NCBI GenBank assembly: GCA_017306245.1
Contig: JAFKIY010000002.1
Location: forward strand, 395,412 to 459,411
Direction: 5' to 3'
Length of the DNA stretch: 64,000 nucleotides
Source of the DNA: Micrococcales bacterium
Lineage (GTDB): Bacteria > Actinomycetota > Actinomycetes > Actinomycetales > Microbacteriaceae
Part shown: positions 1 to 8,852 of the stretch, piece by piece
Layout: each line of letters opens with the position of its first letter
Numbering within the stretch: position 1 is the first letter of the stretch
Made by a program: the position numbers and the translations under genes
Notes under the pieces: generated by a model
Database searches by the model: none
Told to the model about the DNA's origin: nothing
The model's input: only the letters and a program-made list of their open reading frames with translations

Positions 1-419
1 TCCGGGCACAATTCGGCCATGTCGTCTGCGAGAGATTTGAGCAGCGGGAATGTTCTCAACGCTCTGAAGATTCCGCCGATCCCCAGCGTGTCCGCGATCG
101 TCTGTTTCAGCCCGAAGGAGGACGGCACGGCAAAGTCGGTTTTCGTGGCGGCGAGGCCCCCGACCTGCACGATGTTGATGACGAATCGTGCCCCGTCGAG
201 TGCCTCTCGCCGATCCAGGTGTGTTGTCACGGTTGCGCGCCGCCCCAGTTGCCGCATGACTGACTCGGTGACTCCGCGAGCGGTGTCCAGCCTGTCCTCA
301 TTAATGTCGTGAAGACGCAGTTCAAGGACATCGAGGTCGTCGAACCCAAGGAGGTCGGCAACGAGGTCCCGCGTGAATTCGACGCTTCCCGCGCCGATGA
401 AACAAATTGCGTTGGTCAT
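1..419 (-). CDS. Glycoside hydrolase family 4 protein, N-terminal part (cut by window edge)
   Basis: The first 139 codons of a family 4 glycosidase (alpha-galactosidase/alpha-glucosidase type); the rest lies off the left edge. Visible are the N-terminal Rossmann motif FIGAGS (residues 7-12), the acidic end of the second strand (LHDIN, 36-40), NIVQVGG (82-88) and GGIFRALRT (114-122), all typical of the family. GH4 enzymes use NAD+ and a divalent metal in an oxidation-elimination mechanism and act in the cytoplasm on imported sugars. The start has GGAG a few bases upstream. It lies 34 bp downstream of the IclR gene on the same strand and is probably co-transcribed with it, beside a sugar ABC importer. 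The substrate cannot be told. Confidence 0.85.
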   Translation of the reverse strand, partial: MTNAICFIGAGSVEFTRDLVADLLGFDDLDVLELRLHDINEDRLDTARGVTESVMRQLGRRATVTTHLDRREALDGARFVINIVQVGGLAATKTDFAVPSSFGLKQTIADTLGIGGIFRALRTFPLLKSLADDMAELCP

Positions 420-453
420 GGTTCTCCGTACTTTCGTTTCAGGCGAAGGCGCC

Positions 454-1251
454 TCAGGCCGCATCCGATGGTGCGGCAAATTCAAAATTCTCGATCATCC
501 TGACGAGGCTCGTGCCCAATGTTTCGCTGCCGAGCTTGAGCATTCGATCCTTGAGGCCGGTCACGCTGATCGCGAGCGGCGGGATGAGCGGGCCAAAGAC
601 GAGGGGTACGCATGCCGCAACGCAGTAGAGGCTTGTTTCGCTTTCCTCATCGTCAATCGCGTAGCCGCGCGTGCGGGTTTCCTCGAGCGCGGTGGCGAGG
701 TCGGCGGGAGTTGTGATGGTCTTCGAGGTCCGCGCCACCAGGGGTGCGTACTGGGTGGCCCACGCGTATACGTCCTGGGTCGTTGCGAGTTTCCTGGACA
801 GCAGTGCTTTGCCTACCCCGGTTGCGTGCGCGGGATTGCGCCCACCGATGACCGAGGTGAGCCGCACGCCGATGCTGGACTCCAGCTTGTCGAGGTACAC
901 GACTTCCGGTCCTTCGATGGTGGCCAGATGTATGGTCTGGCCGGAGAAGTCCTGGATTTCATCCATCAGCGGACGGAGCAACTGGCGCAGGTCGAGACTG
1001 GAGTGGAAACGGAACGCCGCCTCGAGCGCCGCGGGGCCGAGGAAGTACGCGCCACCCGGCTTCAACTGGCTCGCGAATCCGCGATCACGCATGGAGCTGA
1101 GGATGCGGTGCAGTGATGGCTTCGGGATACCGGTCGCGCTGGAGAGTTCGAGCAGAGAGGCGCCGGAGGGTCGGGTTCCGAGGAGCGTGATGACCTTGAG
1201 CGCGCGATCAATCGCCTGATGCGATGGTGCGTGCGTTGGTGATGCCGTCAT
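454..1251 (-). CDS. IclR family transcriptional regulator
   Basis: 265 residues, the usual IclR length. An N-terminal winged helix-turn-helix (about residues 15-75, with LLELSSATGIPKPSLHRIL) is followed by a C-terminal effector-binding domain (about 85-255), which in this family binds small carbon metabolites. It is divergent from the RidA-ABC importer operon and upstream of the GH4 gene, so it most likely controls both and itself. A near-perfect palindrome at 1273-1298, directly upstream of this start, is the probable operator. The effector is probably a sugar or sugar derivative taken up by the importer (inference). Confidence 0.92.
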   Translation of the reverse strand: MTASPTHAPSHQAIDRALKVITLLGTRPSGASLLELSSATGIPKPSLHRILSSMRDRGFASQLKPGGAYFLGPAALEAAFRFHSSLDLRQLLRPLMDEIQDFSGQTIHLATIEGPEVVYLDKLESSIGVRLTSVIGGRNPAHATGVGKALLSRKLATTQDVYAWATQYAPLVARTSKTITTPADLATALEETRTRGYAIDDEESETSLYCVAACVPLVFGPLIPPLAISVTGLKDRMLKLGSETLGTSLVRMIENFEFAAPSDAA

Positions 1252-1272
1252 CGTGTATCCCCTTGCATTTCG

Positions 1273-1298
1273 GCCACAGGAACGCTAGTTCTCGTGGC
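1273..1298. promoter_or_regulatory. Probable IclR operator palindrome
   Basis: Inverted repeat GCCACAGGAAC - GCTA - GTTCTCGTGGC: 11-bp arms with two mismatched positions and a core GAAC-N4-GTTC. It lies 22 bp upstream of the IclR start and 12 bp before a possible forward -10 box (TACATT, 1310-1315), so a bound dimer would cover the -35 region of the importer operon. IclR-family sites are often palindromes of this size. Assignment to the neighbouring regulator is inference. Confidence 0.5.
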
Positions 1299-1381
1299 GG
1301 ATTCCATGCTACATTCCTAAAAGCTGAACGGCAACTGCGCGACGTGAGTTGCCCGTCGTGCCCGCGAACGATGGAGGACAC

Positions 1382-1759
1382 ATGGCACGTGTGACATCAA
1401 TGAGCGATGATCTGCCAGAGCCTGCCGGTCCGTACTCTCACGCGGTCGGCGACGGAACCACCGTGTACTCGTCAGGACAGGGCGGTGCGAGCGCAGACGG
1501 AACCCTCTCCGGCGATGTGAGTGAACAGTGCATCCAGTGTTTCGCGAACGTGCTCGGGGCGCTCGCCGCCGGTGGTGCAACCGAAACCGACGTCGTGAAG
1601 GTCACTGTGTACCTGACCGACACGTCCCACTTTGCCGACATGAACCGGGCATACGCAGCCGCATTTTCGCACCCGTACCCCGCCCGAACGACCGTGTATG
1701 TGACATTGCCCCCTGGGATGGCTATCGAAGTGGATGCCATCGCGATCATCAAGGAGTGA
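1382..1759 (+). CDS. RidA family protein (enamine/imine deaminase type)
   Basis: 125 residues, full length for the RidA/YjgF/UK114 family. Family RidA enzymes hydrolyse reactive enamine/imine intermediates, such as those released by PLP enzymes, but several subgroups have other or unknown roles. The conserved arginine is in PARTTVYV near the C-terminus and is followed by the typical ending (EVDAIAI). ATG 1382 was chosen over an upstream ATG because GGAGGA sits six bases before it. It is the first gene of the importer operon, three bases before one possible GTG and five bases before the chosen start of the binding protein. Why a RidA protein heads a sugar importer operon is unclear; it may act on an amino-sugar intermediate (inference). 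Confidence 0.88.
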   Translation: MARVTSMSDDLPEPAGPYSHAVGDGTTVYSSGQGGASADGTLSGDVSEQCIQCFANVLGALAAGGATETDVVKVTVYLTDTSHFADMNRAYAAAFSHPYPARTTVYVTLPPGMAIEVDAIAIIKE

Positions 1760-1764
1760 GAAAA

Positions 1765-3075
1765 GTGAAACCCAACAGCAAACGACTCTTGGCAGTCATC
1801 GCCGCAGCAGCCGCAATTCCGATGGTGCTCTCCAGTTGCACCGGTGGCGGAGGAGGTGCAACGAAACTCGATACGAAAGCGGACGTGACAATCACGTGGT
1901 GGACCGGCCAGGCCGATGAGCCCGAAGCTCTTCTGGAAAAGATGGCTGGCGAGTTCCACGCCGACCATCCAAACGTCACCATCAAAGTCTCGCCTGGTGC
2001 GCCCACAACTGACGACCTGCTTCAGAAGCTCTCAGCGGGATTCGTCAGCGGCGACTATCCCGACATCTCGTATTCCTACGGAAGCTGGGTTGGGGAGCTG
2101 GCGTCGAGCGGCAGGATGCTGGACATCACCAAAAAGGTGGCGGACCCGAGCCTGAAGTGGGACGAGTTTCCCGAATCCGGCCGCGAAACCGCGACTCCGG
2201 ACGGCACGGTGATCGGTTTCCCCGCCGTCATCGACAACCTCACGCTTCTCTACAACAAGACCTTGTTCGACAAGGCGGGCCTGTCCTACCCGACCAACGA
2301 CTGGACCTGGGATGACTTCCGCGCGGCAGCCAAGGCGCTCACCGATGAGTCGACGCAGACCTTTGGCACCGCATATCCGGTCGACGGAGGCGAAGACACC
2401 GTGTGGAGGTTCTGGCCCAGACTGTGGCAGAACGGCGGCCAGATTCTGAGCGACGACGGCACGAAGTCGGCATTCGCGAGCGATGCGGGGGTGAAGGCAC
2501 TCGACTTCATGCGGGCGATGGCGGTCGACGACAAGAGCGTGTATCTCGACCAGACGGACCAGAAGTTCGAACCGCTCTTCGTCTCCGGCCAAATCGGCAT
2601 GATCATCGACGGCCCGTGGCTGTTGTACGACCTCGGAGAGGGTGGAACCGACTATGGCGTGTCGTTCCTGCCGGGAACCAACGGCGACCACACGACTGTG
2701 TCCGGCCCGGACATTTGGGCGCTGTTCGACCACCAGGATGCGAACCGCGCCTACTGGTCGTTCGAACTCATCAAGTGGCTCACGGATGCAAAGCAGGATG
2801 CCCGGTACAGCATGGGTCTCGGAAACCTGCCCATGCGCCCGGATGCCGAGAAGTCGCTTCCTGAATACCAGACGCTCCTCAGCCAGTTTCCCGGCGTCGA
2901 CGTCATGGTCGAGAACTTCGCGAACGTGAAGTACGCGCGCCCGACGGCGGCAGGTTACACGGGACTATCGGCAGCAATCGGCAAAGCTATCTCGGAAGTG
3001 CTTCAGGGAAAGGGCACGAGCGCGGATGCTTTGAAGGCGGCGGCCAAAGAGGCTGACGACGCGTTGAACCAGTAG
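1765..3075 (+). CDS. Sugar ABC transporter substrate-binding lipoprotein
   Basis: 436-residue extracellular solute-binding protein of the maltose/multiple-sugar class (family 1). A lipoprotein signal with lipobox LSSC (Cys about residue 23) is followed by a Gly-rich linker and ITWWTGQADEPE, the usual first strand. It should be anchored to the outer face of the membrane and deliver sugar to the two permeases that follow. GTG 1765 has GGAG eight bases upstream; an in-frame GTG at 1756 is the alternative. No ATPase is encoded here, so the importer probably borrows a shared MsmK/MalK-type ATPase, as is common in actinobacteria. Confidence 0.93.
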   Translation: MKPNSKRLLAVIAAAAAIPMVLSSCTGGGGGATKLDTKADVTITWWTGQADEPEALLEKMAGEFHADHPNVTIKVSPGAPTTDDLLQKLSAGFVSGDYPDISYSYGSWVGELASSGRMLDITKKVADPSLKWDEFPESGRETATPDGTVIGFPAVIDNLTLLYNKTLFDKAGLSYPTNDWTWDDFRAAAKALTDESTQTFGTAYPVDGGEDTVWRFWPRLWQNGGQILSDDGTKSAFASDAGVKALDFMRAMAVDDKSVYLDQTDQKFEPLFVSGQIGMIIDGPWLLYDLGEGGTDYGVSFLPGTNGDHTTVSGPDIWALFDHQDANRAYWSFELIKWLTDAKQDARYSMGLGNLPMRPDAEKSLPEYQTLLSQFPGVDVMVENFANVKYARPTAAGYTGLSAAIGKAISEVLQGKGTSADALKAAAKEADDALNQ

Positions 3076-3082
3076 GCGGCCC

Positions 3083-4021
3083 GTGGCTGAAACACTCACT
3101 GACGAGCGGCGTGCCCCCCAGACCGGGCGCGCCGCTCGGCGACGGCGCTTGCTCCGCGACAACGTCGAGGGCTGGGGTTTCGTCGCACCGGCGACCATCC
3201 TGATTCTTGGACTCGCGATATTCCCTGCCGCGTGGGCTTTCCTGCTCTCGCTGCAAAAGTGGAATGGATTCAGCCCGACCCAGAAATTTGTCGGCGTCGA
3301 CAACTACGCGAAGCTTCTCAGCGACAGCGAACTTCTCGACGCGGTGGGGCACAGCTTGCTGTACGTCGTGCTGTTTGTGCCGTCTTCGGTACTTCTCGGG
3401 CTTTTTCTCGCGGTCGCGCTCAACCGAAGGCTCCGATTCATCGGCCTCTACCGCACAGCGATTTTCGTACCGTTCGTCGTTTCGGCGGCGACGACGGGTG
3501 TGCTGACCAATTACCTGTTCGACCCGCAGTTCGGCATTGTGAACAATGTGCTCCGCTCGATCGGCGTCCCGCAGCAGGGCTGGTTGACAGATCCGGCTCA
3601 GGCGATGATTGTCATCGCGATCATGTCGCTTTGGGGTTCGGTTGCGTTCACGACCGTCATCTATCTCGCCGCGCTCCAGGATATTTCCGCAGAACTCATC
3701 GAGGCGGCAACGATCGACGGTGCGAACCGCTGGCAGACATTCTGGAACATCGTTTGGCCGGAATTGACCCCTGTGACTGTGTTCGTCACGCTGTGGCAGT
3801 TCATCGAAGCACTCCAGTTGTTCGACCTTGTCTACACGACGACCCGCGGTGGCCCGCTCGGCGCGACGGAGACCGTCGTTTACTACTTGTGGGATGCAGC
3901 GTTCCACAAGCTCCAGTTCGGCTATGGCTCGGCGGTGGCGTACGCACTGTTTGCGCTGACCCTGCTCATCACGATCGGAATCGTCATTTATTCCCGTCGT
4001 ACCAAGAACGAGGCATTCTGA
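3083..4021 (+). CDS. Sugar ABC transporter permease, MalF-like
   Basis: 312 residues with about six membrane segments and the binding-protein-dependent transport domain. The cytoplasmic EAA loop reads EAATIDGANRWQTFWNI (about residues 209-225) and would dock the ATPase. The long Arg-rich N-terminus (TGRAARRRRLLRD) is cytoplasmic. The GTG start lies seven bases after the stop of the binding protein, and the stop overlaps the next start (ATGA), so the permease pair is translationally coupled. Confidence 0.93.
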   Translation: MAETLTDERRAPQTGRAARRRRLLRDNVEGWGFVAPATILILGLAIFPAAWAFLLSLQKWNGFSPTQKFVGVDNYAKLLSDSELLDAVGHSLLYVVLFVPSSVLLGLFLAVALNRRLRFIGLYRTAIFVPFVVSAATTGVLTNYLFDPQFGIVNNVLRSIGVPQQGWLTDPAQAMIVIAIMSLWGSVAFTTVIYLAALQDISAELIEAATIDGANRWQTFWNIVWPELTPVTVFVTLWQFIEALQLFDLVYTTTRGGPLGATETVVYYLWDAAFHKLQFGYGSAVAYALFALTLLITIGIVIYSRRTKNEAF

Positions 4022-4899
4022 TGACGAGTCTGCTGACGAACGCAAAGGCCGCCGATATCAGCCCGCCTGTTCCCACCGCCCACAAACATCGCAGGATGAG
4101 TTTGTGGCACCTCTTCCTTTTCCCGACGGCGCTGCTTTTCGCGATACCCCTCGTCCAAATGTTCCTTGCTTCGCTCTCGCCTCAAGCGGAGCTGCTCCGC
4201 TTCCCGCCGCCCTTCATCCCCTCGCACCTGACGTTTACCGGATACGCCAGGCTCTTTGCCAGCTCGGATGTCCTGTTGTGGCTCGGAAACACGGTCTTGG
4301 TCTCATCGGTAGCGATCATTTCCAATATCGTCTTGTGTTCCCTCGCTGGCTATGGTTTTGCGAGGCTCAAGTTCCGCGGACGAAACTTCGGCTTTCTCGC
4401 GATCGTCGCGACCATCATGATTCCCACACAGGTGCTCATGATTCCCACCTACTTGCTGTTCTCGCGCATCGGCCTCGTCAACACGCTAGGAGCGGCGATA
4501 GTCCCGTGGCTCGCCACCTCGTTCGGAATCTTTCTCATGAGGCAGTTCTTTCTCTCGATTCCGGCCGAGCTCGAGGAAGCCGCGGTCATCGACGGGTGCA
4601 CGCGGCTTCAGGTTTTCCTGCGCGTCGTGTTGCCCCTCGCGAAACCTGCACTCGCGACGCTCGCGATCTTCACGCTGCTCGGTGCATGGAACGACCTGAT
4701 CTGGCCGCTCATAGCGATCAACGACCCCGGCGCATTCACACTCCAGTTGGGTATTGCCAACTTCCAGGGGGCACGTCGCACCGACTGGGCGCTCCTCATG
4801 GCGGGCAATGTGGTGGCGACGCTTCCGCTCATCGTCTTTTTCACGATCGCGCAAAAACAGTTTGTGGCCACGATGACACTGTCGGGGCTTAAAGGCTGA
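4021..4899 (+). CDS. Sugar ABC transporter permease, MalG-like
   Basis: 292 residues with about six membrane segments; the second half of the permease heterodimer. The EAA loop reads EEAAVIDGCTRLQVFLRV and the protein ends with the usual ATMTLSGLKG-type tail of MalG proteins. Its ATG overlaps the preceding TGA by one base. It is the last gene of the importer operon and converges with the biotin carboxylase gene across a 197-bp spacer that contains a large inverted repeat. Confidence 0.93.
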   Translation: MTSLLTNAKAADISPPVPTAHKHRRMSLWHLFLFPTALLFAIPLVQMFLASLSPQAELLRFPPPFIPSHLTFTGYARLFASSDVLLWLGNTVLVSSVAIISNIVLCSLAGYGFARLKFRGRNFGFLAIVATIMIPTQVLMIPTYLLFSRIGLVNTLGAAIVPWLATSFGIFLMRQFFLSIPAELEEAAVIDGCTRLQVFLRVVLPLAKPALATLAIFTLLGAWNDLIWPLIAINDPGAFTLQLGIANFQGARRTDWALLMAGNVVATLPLIVFFTIAQKQFVATMTLSGLKG

Positions 4900-4988
4900 G
4901 ATCAGCTGCCCGCTCAGCCGGGCTGCGCGGTGAACGCCGGCAGCCGCGGACGTTCAAGGTACGACAGCAAGCCCCACGGCGCGCACTT

Positions 4989-5050
4989 TTGTCAACGATG
5001 CGCTCCTCACAACTTCCGCAGAGTTGACAAACATGCGCATCGTTGGACAA
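4989..5050. repeat. Long-arm inverted repeat with an alternative inner pairing
   Basis: TTGTCAACGATGCGC (4989-5003) and GCGCATCGTTGGACAA (5035-5050) are inverted copies differing by one inserted G. Between them GTTGACAA (5023-5030) is a second exact inverted copy of the first eight bases. The left arm can therefore pair with either of two partners. It lies between two convergent genes, so it may serve as a two-way terminator, but it has a long loop and no T-run; a protein-binding site is the alternative. Confidence 0.5.
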
Positions 5051-5096
5051 GGAGTTGCGAGGCGCCGGCGCCCTGGCGGCGGTGCGTCGGCCGAAA

Positions 5097-6848
5097 TCAG
5101 TCGCGGATGTTCAGCAGGAGGTGGCCCGAAGAGACTGTGGTGCCCACCGTGGCGTTGACGTCGGCGATGATGCCGTCCTTGTGGGCGGTGAGGGGCTGCT
5201 CCATCTTCATGGCTTCGAGCACGAGCACGAGGTCGCCCTTCACCACGTGGTCGCCCTCCGCCACGGCGAGTTTCACGATCGTGGCCTGCATGGGCGCCTT
5301 CACGGAGTCGCCGGTCGCCGTCGCCGCCACGCTGCCGGCGTTTCGCCGGGGAGGCACAACGGCGGTCGAATCCGCGGCCGTCCCGAGCAGCCTGGCCGGC
5401 AGGGACACTTCGATCCGCTTTCCGGCGACCTCGACGACGACGTTCTGCCGGGCCGGATTCGGAGCGGCATCCGGCAGCGAACCGGTCCACTGTTCAATGT
5501 CGTTCTCGAAGTCCGTCTCGATCCAGCGGGTGTACACGGAGAACGGCTCCGACGTGAACGCCGGATCGCGCACGATCTTCCGGTGGAACGGCAGGACGGT
5601 CGGCAGTCCGGCCACCTCGAACTCGTCGAGCGCGCGGCGCGAACGCTCCAGCGCATCCTCGCGGCTCGACCCCGTCACGATGAGTTTCGCGAGCAGCGAG
5701 TCGAACGCGCCCCCGATCACATCCCCGGTTGTCACACCGCTGTCGACGCGAACCCCCGGTCCGCCAGGGAACCGCAGCACGTTCACCGGGCCGGGCATCG
5801 GCATGAAATTCAGTCCGGGATCTTCGCCGTTGATGCGGAACTCGAACGAGTGGCCCTGCGGTTCGGGGTCCGGGTAGTCCAGGGTGCCGCCTTCGGCGAT
5901 GCGGAACTGCTCGCGAACGAGGTCGATCCCGGTGACCTCCTCCGACACCGGATGCTCCACCTGCAGCCGCGTATTCACCTCGAGGAACGAGATGGTCCCG
6001 TCGGAGGCGACCAGGAACTCGCACGTTCCGGCCCCGACGTAGCCGACCTCGCGCAGGATCGCCTTCGACGACGTGTACAGCTGCTCGTTCTGGGCGTCGG
6101 TGAGGAACGGCGCGGGCGCTTCCTCCACGAGCTTTTGGTGGCGGCGCTGCAGCGAGCAGTCGCGCGTCGAAATCACGACGACGTTGCCTGACGCATCCGC
6201 GAGGCACTGCGTCTCCACGTGCCGGGGTTTGTCGAGGTACTTCTCCACGAAGCATTCGCCGCGGCCGAACGCGGCGATCGCTTCGCGCGTCGCCGACTCG
6301 AAAAGCTCGGGCACTTCTTCGCGCGTGCGCGCCACCTTGAGCCCGCGGCCGCCACCGCCGAACGCCGCCTTGATCGCGACCGGCAGCCCGTGCTCGTCCA
6401 CGAATGCGAGAACCTCGGCCGCATCGGCGACGGGGTTGAGTGTTCCGGGCGCGAGCGGTGCCCCAACCTTCTCGGCAATGTGGCGGGCCGAAACCTTGTC
6501 GCCAAGCTTCTCGATCGCCTCGGGGGATGGCCCGATCCAGATGAGCCCCGCGCCGATCACGGCGCGCGCGAACTCCGCGTTCTCGGCGAGGAACCCGTAG
6601 CCGGGGTGCACGGCATCCGCTTCAGACCGACGTGCGATCGAAAGGAGCTTGTCGATGACGAGGTACGTTTCGGCGCTCGTCGTACCCTCGAGCGCGTACG
6701 CTTCGTCGGCGAGTTTCACGTGCCGGGCGTCGCGGTCCTGATCCGCGTAGACGGCCACCGAAGCGATGCCGCTGTCCTTCGCGGCCCGGATAACGCGAAC
6801 GGCGATCTCACCGCGGTTGGCGATGAGGACTTTGGAGATACGGGGCAT
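5097..6848 (-). CDS. accA3: Acyl-CoA carboxylase alpha subunit (biotin carboxylase plus biotin carrier)
   Basis: 583 residues, the size of actinobacterial AccA3-type alpha chains. The N-terminus ([17 protein letters not shown]) begins the biotin carboxylase domain; the ATP-grasp region contains [10 protein letters not shown] and [16 protein letters not shown]. The C-terminal biotinyl domain carries EAMKMEQ with biotinylated Lys548. The enzyme carboxylates biotin with ATP and bicarbonate and passes CO2 to a beta subunit, giving malonyl-CoA or methylmalonyl-CoA for fatty acid synthesis. It is 87 bp downstream of maf on the same strand. The matching beta and epsilon subunits are at 14.4-16.2 kb and the ligase that biotinylates it is at 20.4 kb. 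Confidence 0.95.
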   Translation of the reverse strand: MPRISKVLIANRGEIAVRVIRAAKDSGIASVAVYADQDRDARHVKLADEAYALEGTTSAETYLVIDKLLSIARRSEADAVHPGYGFLAENAEFARAVIGAGLIWIGPSPEAIEKLGDKVSARHIAEKVGAPLAPGTLNPVADAAEVLAFVDEHGLPVAIKAAFGGGGRGLKVARTREEVPELFESATREAIAAFGRGECFVEKYLDKPRHVETQCLADASGNVVVISTRDCSLQRRHQKLVEEAPAPFLTDAQNEQLYTSSKAILREVGYVGAGTCEFLVASDGTISFLEVNTRLQVEHPVSEEVTGIDLVREQFRIAEGGTLDYPDPEPQGHSFEFRINGEDPGLNFMPMPGPVNVLRFPGGPGVRVDSGVTTGDVIGGAFDSLLAKLIVTGSSREDALERSRRALDEFEVAGLPTVLPFHRKIVRDPAFTSEPFSVYTRWIETDFENDIEQWTGSLPDAAPNPARQNVVVEVAGKRIEVSLPARLLGTAADSTAVVPPRRNAGSVAATATGDSVKAPMQATIVKLAVAEGDHVVKGDLVLVLEAMKMEQPLTAHKDGIIADVNATVGTTVSSGHLLLNIRD

Positions 6849-6935
6849 AGTTGTTTAGCCTATTGCGGTTCCGGCACGGAACATTGGTCGGAGTCGACAA
6901 ATAAGGTTGGATGTCCTTGTATTTCGGGTGACAAT

Positions 6936-7559
6936 TCAGCGCGCCAGCTCGTGCCATAGAACTCCGAAGCCGCGGAGCAGCCCGCGCAGCGTGGCAAGAG
7001 ACAACCCGACGACGGCATGCGGGTCGCCCTCCACGGCCGTGATGAAGGGTGCCCCGAGCGAGTCGATCGTGAACGCGCCAGCGACGTGGAGCGGTTCCCC
7101 TGTCGCAATGTACGCGTCGATTTCGGCATCCGTGATGTCGGCCGCGAAGCTCACGCTCGCGCTGGAGACGGCCCCCGCCGAGCCCTGCACTCCGCCGCCG
7201 CGATGGTCGATGAGCCAGTGCCCGGAGTGCAGGATCCCGGTTCTGCCGCGCTGCAGCATCCACCGTTCGCGCGCCACGGATGCAGTGAGCGGTTTGCCGT
7301 AGATGGTCCCGCCGAGCTCGAACACGGAGTCCCCGCCGAGGATGAAACCGTCAATCGACGGCCCCGCCACCGCCTCGGCCTTGAGCCGCGCGAGCAGGTG
7401 CACCATGTCCTGCGGGGTAGTCACGCCGGCTGCCGCCACCGCCGCATCCTCGTCCACCCTGGACGGCAGGACTACGGGTTCAATCCCCGCCGAGCGCAGC
7501 GTCGCAAGCCTCGCCGGTGAAGTCGAGGCGAGGTAGAGCCGCGCGGCGGGTTCCGTCAC
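6936..7559 (-). CDS. maf: Maf-like nucleoside triphosphate pyrophosphatase
   Basis: 207-residue Maf/YhdE family protein, a house-cleaning NTP pyrophosphatase acting on non-canonical or modified nucleotides. The N-terminal signature LASTSPARL and the later GGDSVFELGG and YGKPLT motifs are in place. GTG 7559 was chosen because AGGAG lies five to seven bases upstream; a longer reading would run into the divergent methyltransferase gene. Maf next to accA3 is an old actinobacterial arrangement. Only 21 bp separate this start from the opposite gene, so its promoter must overlap that gene. Confidence 0.9.
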   Translation of the reverse strand: MTEPAARLYLASTSPARLATLRSAGIEPVVLPSRVDEDAAVAAAGVTTPQDMVHLLARLKAEAVAGPSIDGFILGGDSVFELGGTIYGKPLTASVARERWMLQRGRTGILHSGHWLIDHRGGGVQGSAGAVSSASVSFAADITDAEIDAYIATGEPLHVAGAFTIDSLGAPFITAVEGDPHAVVGLSLATLRGLLRGFGVLWHELAR

Positions 7560-7568
7560 TGCCGCTCC

Positions 7569-7574
7569 TAAACT
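7569..7574 (+). promoter_or_regulatory. -10 box of a probable leaderless promoter
   Basis: TAAACT is followed by six bases and then ATG 7581. The TANNNT-N6-RTG layout is the known signature of leaderless actinobacterial transcripts, in which transcription begins at the start codon. No good Shine-Dalgarno sequence is present, and only 21 bp separate the divergent coding regions. Confidence 0.55.
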
Positions 7575-7580
7575 GTGGGG

Positions 7581-8795
7581 ATGGGCGATCATTTGGGCCA
7601 ACTCATCGAGTTGGAGATTTCCAACGTAGCCCACGGCGGCGTCATGGTGGCTCGTCACGAAGGCCGCGTCGTCTTCGTGTCGGATGCCATCCCCGGCGAG
7701 ACGGTTCGTGCGGTCGTCACGGATGATTCGAAGGCGAGGTTCTGGCGCGCTGACACGGTGGATGTCCTCGCGGCATCCGTGCACCGTCAGGAGCACGTGT
7801 GGTCTGCGGCATCCGTCGACCGGCGCCCGGAGGACCGCGCGGGCGGCGCCGAGTTCGGCCACATCACCCCCGAACATCAGCGCGAACTGAAGCGGCGGGT
7901 GCTCGCGGATGCGCTGGCCAGGATGGCGGGGATCGACTCCGACGTGGTGGTCGAGGCGGTCCCTGGCCGCACCGACGGCACCGGATGGCGCACGCGCGTC
8001 CGCCTGCACGCCGCGGAAGACGGGACGATCGGCCCGTTCGCTGCACGCTCGCACCGGGTCATCCGCGTGCATGATTTGCCGCTCGCGACCGATGCCGTGG
8101 CCGCCGCCGCCCCGCTGGACGGGAAGTTCACCGGCCCCGTCGACCTGGTGGCGCCGTCGGAGGGGCCCGTGCTGGTCCTCAGTGACGATCGCGACGTTCC
8201 GCCGATCACCGAGCGGGTCGGAGACCGCGAGTTCCGACTGGATGCGCGCGGATTCTGGCAGGTGCACTCGAGTGCGGCGGCGACCCTGACGGCAGCCGTG
8301 CAGGAGGCGATCCTGCCGGGCACCTTCGACGCGAATGCACCGAACCTGGACCTGTACGGCGGCGTCGGCCTCCTCGCGGCGGCGGTCGGCGATCGTTTCG
8401 GGACCGACGGGGCGGGCATCCGCATCACGACGGTGGAGAGCGACGCGCGCGCGACGGGACTTGCTGGCGAGAATCTCGCCGACTGGAATCGGGCGAGCGC
8501 AGTGACCTCTCGCGTGGACCGTTACCTGACGCGGCTCCGCGTCGACGGCAGGCGCCTCGATGGGGCCACGGTCGTTCTCGACCCGCCGCGCTCCGGTGCC
8601 GGGAAAGGGGTCGTCAACGAACTGTCGGCGCTGGCCCCCGCGCAGGTGATCTATGTGGCGTGCGACCCGGTCGCTCTCGCCCGGGACCTCGACCTGTTCG
8701 CCGCGAAAGGCTACCGGCTGGAGCGCATCCGGGCCTTCGACCTGTTCCCGAACACGCACCACGTCGAGGCTGTCGCGAGCATCGTGCACGGCTAG
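7581..8795 (+). CDS. Class I SAM-dependent RNA (uracil-5) methyltransferase, TrmA/RlmD type, with TRAM domain
   Basis: 404 residues. An N-terminal TRAM RNA-binding domain (about 1-60) is followed by a central region and a C-terminal methyltransferase with SAM loop DLYGGVGLLAAAVG, LDPPRSGAGKGV, and YVACDPVALARDL, whose cysteine is the expected nucleophile. The family methylates C5 of uridine in tRNA or rRNA. The Cys cluster that binds an Fe-S centre in RlmD is not evident, as usual in the actinobacterial branch. ATG 7581 fits a leaderless start; an in-frame GTG at 7575 is possible. The exact RNA target cannot be told. Confidence 0.9.
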   Translation: MGDHLGQLIELEISNVAHGGVMVARHEGRVVFVSDAIPGETVRAVVTDDSKARFWRADTVDVLAASVHRQEHVWSAASVDRRPEDRAGGAEFGHITPEHQRELKRRVLADALARMAGIDSDVVVEAVPGRTDGTGWRTRVRLHAAEDGTIGPFAARSHRVIRVHDLPLATDAVAAAAPLDGKFTGPVDLVAPSEGPVLVLSDDRDVPPITERVGDREFRLDARGFWQVHSSAAATLTAAVQEAILPGTFDANAPNLDLYGGVGLLAAAVGDRFGTDGAGIRITTVESDARATGLAGENLADWNRASAVTSRVDRYLTRLRVDGRRLDGATVVLDPPRSGAGKGVVNELSALAPAQVIYVACDPVALARDLDLFAAKGYRLERIRAFDLFPNTHHVEAVASIVHG

Positions 8796-8852
8796 CGCCG
8801 AACTGGCGGTCCGCCGGTGGCCGGCCCGCCGGCGCCGGCTTCGAGCGCGTTG

